This document shows positions 20,119 to 24,104 of a stretch of 24,104 bases of DNA, in pieces. Positions within the stretch are counted from its first letter, which is position 1. Every line of letters begins with the position of its first letter. The position numbers were made by a program, and so were the translations under genes. The notes beneath the pieces are model-generated. The model ran no database searches. It worked only from the letters and a program-made list of their open reading frames with translations, and was not told the DNA's origin. This DNA comes from JBBRXZ01 sp038232415 (GTDB taxonomy: Bacteria > Patescibacteriota > Saccharimonadia > Saccharimonadales > UBA4665). The DNA lies in contig JBBSHY010000015.1 of NCBI GenBank assembly GCA_038232415.1, forward strand, positions 1 to 24,104. The letters are read 5' to 3'.

Positions 20119-21385
20119 ACTTTTCGCCCCGCTGCTTGTAATTTTTAAACATATCAAAGCTAGCACAGCCTGTTGAAAGTAACACTATATCGCCTGGTTG
20201 CGAGACACTACACGCAGTATTAACAATTTCCGGCATACTATTTCCGCCTGGTATATAATTCGTGAAACCCTGAGCCTCAAGTGCATTCTGGATCCGATTC
20301 GCTTCATTACCGATCAGTAAAGCCGCGCGGACATTGCTTTTAGCAACTACTTTAGCTAATTGGTCGTAGGAGGCGCCTTTATCAGAGCCTCCTAGTATCA
20401 CCACTTTCGGGTCTTTAAAGGCTTGAATAGCCACAATAGCAGTTTCGGGCGTGGTGCCGAAACTGTCGTCGTAGTAGGATACGCCATTAAATTCACGCAC
20501 CAACTCCAAGCGATGGGGTAAACCGCTGAAACTAGTCAGAACTGAATGCATAGCGGCGATATCCTTAGTGACCTGCCACACCGCCGTGACAGCGGCGTAC
20601 GCATTCTGCCAGTTATGGTTACCGAGCAGCTTTAATTCATTCGTTTTACATATAAGCTGCCCGTTTATGCTGATTGTTTCGTTATCAACAATCGCTCCCG
20701 GGGCAGTATAAAAGGGAATTTTCCGTCCTTTACCGGCTGCCGCTATCTCCTGTGAAAGCTCATTTTTCGCAAAATAGATAGCTACATCGCCAGGCATCTG
20801 GTTGGCAAAAAGCTGAGATTTGGCCTGAATGTATTCCTCCGTGTTGACGTGCCAGTCCAGGTGTTCCGGCACGACCATCAGGCATACAGCGATATGTATC
20901 GGGACCTTCAGGTCAATCAACTGGAAGCTCGACAGTTCCAGTATTACCCAGGATTCAGGATGTAGTTCAGACAAAAAAGTGAAAGGCGCTACACCTATAT
21001 TACCGCCCAGATGTACGGTCTTGCCGGCGGCTTCCAGCATCATGGAGATCAGAGTGCTAGTGGTGCCTTTGCCCTTAGTGCCGGTAACACCGATAATATT
21101 TCTGGTAGGACAGACGCGCAGGAACTCATTGAGCTGGGTGGTAATTTTGCCGGCAACGACAGGGTTTTTCTCCAGTATCAGCTTAGGCGGCAGCCCCGCT
21201 GTACGTACCAGCATGTCAAAGTGGTCCAGATCATCCAGGTACTTTTTACCGAGCACGGTTACTGCATCAGGCGGCGTGACTAATTCAGTATTCTGGTCGC
21301 AAATAGTCAGCTCATGTCCGCGGGCGGCAAAATACTCATAAGAAGCCCGTCCTTCAACATCGTAACCTAAAATGGCAATTTTCAT
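20090..21385 (-). CDS. murD: UDP-N-acetylmuramoylalanine--D-glutamate ligase (MurD)
   Basis: 431 aa, normal length. Adds D-glutamate, the product of the neighbouring MurI, to UDP-MurNAc-L-Ala. Visible parts are the N-terminal Rossmann domain (KIAILGYDVEGRASYEYF), the ATP-binding P-loop GVTGTKGKGTT, GGNIGVAPF, LELSSFQL, PEHLDWH, LLGNHNWQN, DDSFGTTPETA and the C-terminal STGCASFDMFKNYKQRG. The ATG lies 6 nt after an extended -10 (TGTCATAAT). It converges on murI with overlapping 3' ends, so D-Glu synthesis and use are encoded tail to tail. Confidence 0.96.
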   Translation of the reverse strand: MKIAILGYDVEGRASYEYFAARGHELTICDQNTELVTPPDAVTVLGKKYLDDLDHFDMLVRTAGLPPKLILEKNPVVAGKITTQLNEFLRVCPTRNIIGVTGTKGKGTTSTLISMMLEAAGKTVHLGGNIGVAPFTFLSELHPESWVILELSSFQLIDLKVPIHIAVCLMVVPEHLDWHVNTEEYIQAKSQLFANQMPGDVAIYFAKNELSQEIAAAGKGRKIPFYTAPGAIVDNETISINGQLICKTNELKLLGNHNWQNAYAAVTAVWQVTKDIAAMHSVLTSFSGLPHRLELVREFNGVSYYDDSFGTTPETAIVAIQAFKDPKVVILGGSDKGASYDQLAKVVAKSNVRAALLIGNEANRIQNALEAQGFTNYIPGGNSMPEIVNTACSVSQPGDIVLLSTGCASFDMFKNYKQRGEKFTLAVQALA

Positions 21386-21391
21386 TATTCT

Positions 21392-21400
21392 ATTATGACA
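21392..21400 (-). promoter_or_regulatory. Extended -10 for murD (leaderless)
   Basis: TGTCATAAT on the minus strand (21400-21392) ends 6 nt before the murD ATG. The -35 region is weak. Architecture matches folD. Confidence 0.45.
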
Positions 21401-21416
21401 CGGGGTTAGGGGCCAA

Positions 21417-21785
21417 TTAGCTTGACAGGTGTTTTTTTACTAGCTCCGCTACCTGTCGGGGCGTCATATCGGCTTTAAGGATTACGCCGCTGACACCATA
21501 TTCTTTAACGCGAGGGGGGATTTCCTGTTCCCCCATATTTGTAAGGATAATAACCTTAATATCTTTGCCCCAGGAGGTTCTGCGTAAGGCTGATAGCATT
21601 TCATCACCGCTCATCTCGGGCATCATCAGGTCCAGCAAAATGATGTCCGGCCTCATTTTATCGGCTAACTCCAGGCCGAACTTACCGTTTTCGGCCGTCT
21701 CTACAATATAACCCTCAGCTTCAAACTTAAAGCGGTACATCTGGCTAATAGCCTGGTCGTCCTCGATAATTGCGATTTTAGCCAT
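21417..21785 (-). CDS. Single-domain response regulator (CheY-like receiver)
   Basis: 122 aa. Only a receiver domain: acidic pair Asp9-Asp10 (IIEDDQ), phospho-acceptor Asp52 in ILLDLMMPEMSG, Thr82 in IILTNM and Lys104 in GVILKAD, all conserved. No DNA-binding or enzyme output domain and no kinase beside it. AAAGGA lies a few nt before the ATG. It sits 31 bp upstream of murD on the same strand, so it may be co-transcribed. Possible partners are the PAS proteins in the window or a kinase elsewhere; this is inference. Confidence 0.93.
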   Translation of the reverse strand: MAKIAIIEDDQAISQMYRFKFEAEGYIVETAENGKFGLELADKMRPDIILLDLMMPEMSGDEMLSALRRTSWGKDIKVIILTNMGEQEIPPRVKEYGVSGVILKADMTPRQVAELVKKHLSS

Positions 21786-21858
21786 AGATTTCCTTTCAGA
21801 CTGCTATAGTTATACGAAACGTACTTCATGACTATTATAAGGCTAAAACGCTAAGTCC

Positions 21859-22740
21859 ATGCATAATACACTCTTTATCGCCTTACTGGCAGGCCTGGGC
21901 GGCATGCTCGGCTGGGGCTTTGCCGACTTCTTTGCCAAAAAAACAATTGATAGGATTGGTGATGCGCAAACTCTCTTTTGGCAACAACTATTCGGCGTAG
22001 TGCCCCTTCTGGCTATCTTTCTGATCCACCCTAAAGTGCCACACTTAGCACATTTTGATCCTCTATTCTTACTATTGTTCGGTATTATTAGTGCCCTATC
22101 CTATCTGGCGTTCTATGACGGTTTGAGCAAAGGCCAAGTGAGCCTATTGAGCCCCATTTTTGCATCTTATTCGGTAGTGGTGGTTATTCTATCGGTTTTG
22201 ATACTTGGAGAACCGCTTTATTTTAAGCGCAGTGTAGCCATTGTTATCACGTTTGTAGGCATATTGCTTATCAGCACTGACGTAACAGATATTAGGAAAT
22301 CGTTTCGGAAACGTGCCCTGCGCTTAGCAGGAGTATCTGAAGTACTGACCGGTATGATAGGTTTCTCATTTTGGCTGCTATTTCTGAATAAATTCCTCAC
22401 AGGTAAGGATTGGGTATTTTATTTACTGGTTATCCGTATAGTTGCTGCATTGACAATGGTAGGCTATACCTTGGCGAAACGTATTTCGCTCCGGGTTCCA
22501 GATGACAGGCTCTGGAAATTCCTTATTTGTATAGGACTATTTGATGTGGCAGCCTTTAGTTTTATATCCTACGGTTTTAGTCATACCCAGTACCCGAGCG
22601 TTATCGCCGTCCTGAGCGCTACTTTCTCGCTGCCCACTATGCTGCTAGCCTATTTCTTCCTAAGGGAGAGGATTAATAGGGTACAGGTAGCAGCTGCCCT
22701 GACGATTCTCTGCGGTATAGTGCTCATCACCCTAACTTAA
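21859..22740 (+). CDS. EamA/DMT-family transporter
   Basis: 293 aa, ten hydrophobic segments in two similar halves, the usual EamA duplication. The N-terminus reads ALLAGLGGMLGWGFADFFAK, the first half ends SLLSPIFASYSVVVVILSVLILGEP, and the second half ends SVIAVLSATFSLPTMLLAYFFLRERI. The Glu in LGEP and LRERI positions is typical. Likely exports or imports small metabolites; substrate unknown. It is divergent from the response regulator. Confidence 0.92.
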   Translation: MHNTLFIALLAGLGGMLGWGFADFFAKKTIDRIGDAQTLFWQQLFGVVPLLAIFLIHPKVPHLAHFDPLFLLLFGIISALSYLAFYDGLSKGQVSLLSPIFASYSVVVVILSVLILGEPLYFKRSVAIVITFVGILLISTDVTDIRKSFRKRALRLAGVSEVLTGMIGFSFWLLFLNKFLTGKDWVFYLLVIRIVAALTMVGYTLAKRISLRVPDDRLWKFLICIGLFDVAAFSFISYGFSHTQYPSVIAVLSATFSLPTMLLAYFFLRERINRVQVAAALTILCGIVLITLT

Positions 22741-22818
22741 GCAAATTGCAGGGATTAATTTGATATCTACCGAAGCTTTGCTAAAGTTAGAACAGCCTTT
22801 ATTAATTAAAAACCAAAA

Positions 22819-23964
22819 ATGTTAGTAGATAAAGCCGAAAAATACGATATATTGCAGCAGGCGCGTTTGCTTAGCCACAAAACGCCTTTTTTCTTTACGA
22901 GCAGAGAAATGCTGAAGAAAAACTATGAGATGTTTACCGACTTGTTTGACAATATAGAGATATACTACGCGCTAAAAGCAAACTCTGATCCAAAAATTCT
23001 AACCTATCTTGCCAGCTTGGGCTGCGGTTTTGAGGCGGCTTCGGGCTACGAGGTTGGTATTCTGACTGATCTAGGCATTGATCCTGCGAAAATTATCTAT
23101 GGCACATCAATAAAGCCCGCCAAACATATTAGTCAGGCCCATCATGCCGGTGTTAAACGATTTGCTGCTGATTCAAAAGAAGAAATTAAGAAAATCGCTG
23201 ATCATGCCCCTGGGTCAAAGGTTTTCATTCGTACTATTGTAGATGACAGCGGCAGCGTTTTTATGATGTCTGACAGATTCGGGGCACCGGCCGGCAGCGT
23301 AAAAGACCTGGTTCTATATGCCCGTTATCTGGGCTTAAAGATATACGGAGTTAGTTTCTACGTTGGGTCTCAAGCCGCCTACGCCAATATGTGGGCAAAA
23401 GGTGTATACACGGTTAAACCGGTTATAGAGGAACTCCTTAGGGAGGGAGTTACACTGGAAGTATTAAATATTGGCGGCGGCTTTCCCGTTCACTACGATA
23501 ATCATCAGGATGCTCCTGCCTTACGGGAAATCGTTATCAATCTGCATAACGCTTTACACACCTTGCCATACATACCTAAAATAATTATGGAGCCCGGCAG
23601 GGGGCTGGTAGCTACCTCCACCGTACTTGTAGCTGAGGTGATAGCCAGGAATGACCGGGCCAATAAGCCCTGGCTCTGCCTGGATGCCGGCGTGTACAAT
23701 GCTCTTTATGAGGCCATGATTCATCAGGGTGCTACCAGATATCCGGTTTCTCTGCTAAATCCGCCTACTGAACCGACCGAGAATCTACAGTTTACCCTGG
23801 CTGGTCCCAGCGGTGATAGTCTGGATGTTATAGCCCGTGACGTGACATTGCCGGCATATATAGACGTAGGTGATAGATTGGTTTTTGAACACACCGGTGC
23901 CTATAGCATTATAATGGCCAGCCGTTTTAATGGGTTTCCGGCCCCGCCCCTGTATATTGATTGA
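22819..23964 (+). CDS. Fold-type III PLP enzyme, ornithine/diaminopimelate decarboxylase-like
   Basis: 381 aa. The PLP lysine is Lys53 in YYALKANSDP. Other family elements are NIGGGFP (phosphate loop, about 217-223), EPGRGLVA with Glu258 and Arg261, LDAGVYN with Asp289, DSLDVI (333-338), and GAYS with Tyr362. The C-terminal part resembles eukaryotic-type ornithine decarboxylase closely. Two positions are unusual: the PLP-stacking His (SFHVGS in ODC) is Tyr181, and the catalytic Cys before DSLD/DGLD is Gly332. Substrate could be ornithine, lysine, arginine or carboxynorspermidine, but the changes may alter or remove decarboxylation. It follows the EamA gene by 78 bp; no ribosome binding site is clear. 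Confidence 0.85.
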   Translation: MLVDKAEKYDILQQARLLSHKTPFFFTSREMLKKNYEMFTDLFDNIEIYYALKANSDPKILTYLASLGCGFEAASGYEVGILTDLGIDPAKIIYGTSIKPAKHISQAHHAGVKRFAADSKEEIKKIADHAPGSKVFIRTIVDDSGSVFMMSDRFGAPAGSVKDLVLYARYLGLKIYGVSFYVGSQAAYANMWAKGVYTVKPVIEELLREGVTLEVLNIGGGFPVHYDNHQDAPALREIVINLHNALHTLPYIPKIIMEPGRGLVATSTVLVAEVIARNDRANKPWLCLDAGVYNALYEAMIHQGATRYPVSLLNPPTEPTENLQFTLAGPSGDSLDVIARDVTLPAYIDVGDRLVFEHTGAYSIIMASRFNGFPAPPLYID

Positions 23965-23989
23965 CAATATCTAAAAAAACACTTATGTT
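23961..23989 (+). promoter_or_regulatory. Candidate promoter for the last gene, overlapping the decarboxylase-like stop
   Basis: TTGACA (23961-23966), 17 nt, TATGTT (23984-23989), 24 nt before the ATG at 24014. The -35 overlaps the upstream stop codon. No Shine-Dalgarno is evident before the ATG. Confidence 0.45.
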
Positions 23990-24013
23990 AAAGGTAATCG
24001 TAAAAAATAAAAA

Positions 24014-24104
24014 ATGAAAAGCATAAATATCTATCAGAAATTAGTTATCACCTATTTTGGGGCGATTGTGATTTTCTGGGCGTTTCTCTACTTTACCCAC
24101 CACA
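24014..24104 (+). CDS. Partial membrane protein, N-terminus only
   Basis: ATG at 24014 starts an open frame that runs off the window: MKSINIYQKLVITYFGAIVI and onward into a hydrophobic segment. This is a signal anchor or first transmembrane helix. The product cannot be named from 30 residues. Position directly after the decarboxylase-like gene hints at a related pathway, for example polyamine synthesis or transport, but nothing in the visible part supports this. Confidence 0.55.
   Translation, partial: MKSINIYQKLVITYFGAIVIFWAFLYFTHH

Noticed and set aside
20829..21341. 170-aa plus-strand ORF inside murD
   Set aside because: Long, but antisense to an intact MurD with all motifs; composition is a mirror of the gene and no start signal is present.

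Overview
The window looks like chromosome from a Patescibacteria/CPR bacterium, most like Candidatus Saccharibacteria (TM7). This is inferred from gene content: a MurA with a fused N-terminal Cro/CI-type helix-turn-helix, compact convergent and overlapping genes, many very short leaders, divergent but intact peptidoglycan and folate genes, and typical small CPR membrane proteins. Internal UGA is not needed to keep any frame open, so the standard bacterial code fits. No rRNA, IS element, integrase, phage gene or CRISPR array was seen.

Layout. 1-4.1 kb: 5' part of tRNA-Gly(UCC), HTH-murA (-) divergent from glyA (+), then murB (-). 4.2-7.3 kb: an XRE/DUF3467-like regulator, several very small genes (33 aa, 48 aa lmo0937-like, 29 aa), a small membrane protein, an alpha/beta hydrolase and an anchored SGNH hydrolase. 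7.3-9.2 kb: a metal-response operon on the minus strand (CsoR/RcnR-family repressor, DUF305 exported protein, ArsP/YraQ-type permease, perhaps the SGNH hydrolase) with a palindromic operator between -35 and -10. 9.3-12 kb: an orphan hypothetical, tRNA-Arg(UCG), folC and folA (overlapping). 12-14 kb: tiny ORFs, a GlsB/YeaQ membrane protein, YihY/BrkB and a small membrane protein. 14-15.1 kb: a three-gene operon with two stand-alone PAS proteins. 15.1-17.3 kb: a low-density accessory island with a degenerate frame, a YefM/YoeB toxin-antitoxin pair and two divergent members of a CxCx4C small-protein family, one apparently frameshifted; it abuts the 3' end of tRNA-Lys(CUU). 17.5-24.1 kb: a proline-rich membrane protein, folD, murI, murD (-), a lone CheY-like receiver (-), an EamA transporter, an ornithine-decarboxylase-like PLP enzyme and the start of another membrane protein gene.

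How it works together. Peptidoglycan precursor genes (murA, murB, murI, murD) and one-carbon/folate genes (glyA, folC, folA, folD) are interleaved. murA and glyA share a 99-bp divergent promoter region carrying two inverted repeats, and folD and murI are 5 bp apart, so the two pathways may be co-regulated. Translation initiation falls into two classes: genes with good Shine-Dalgarno sequences, and genes whose -10 box lies 6-12 nt before the start codon and which are probably leaderless.

Most interesting leads: the HTH-MurA fusion with an inverted repeat over its own -35; the csoR-DUF305-permease operon with a Cys-His-His sensor; the CxCx4C paralogue pair with a one-base frameshift; the stand-alone PAS operon; and the decarboxylase-like enzyme with two substituted active-site residues. 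All functions are assigned by reading motifs, without database searches.
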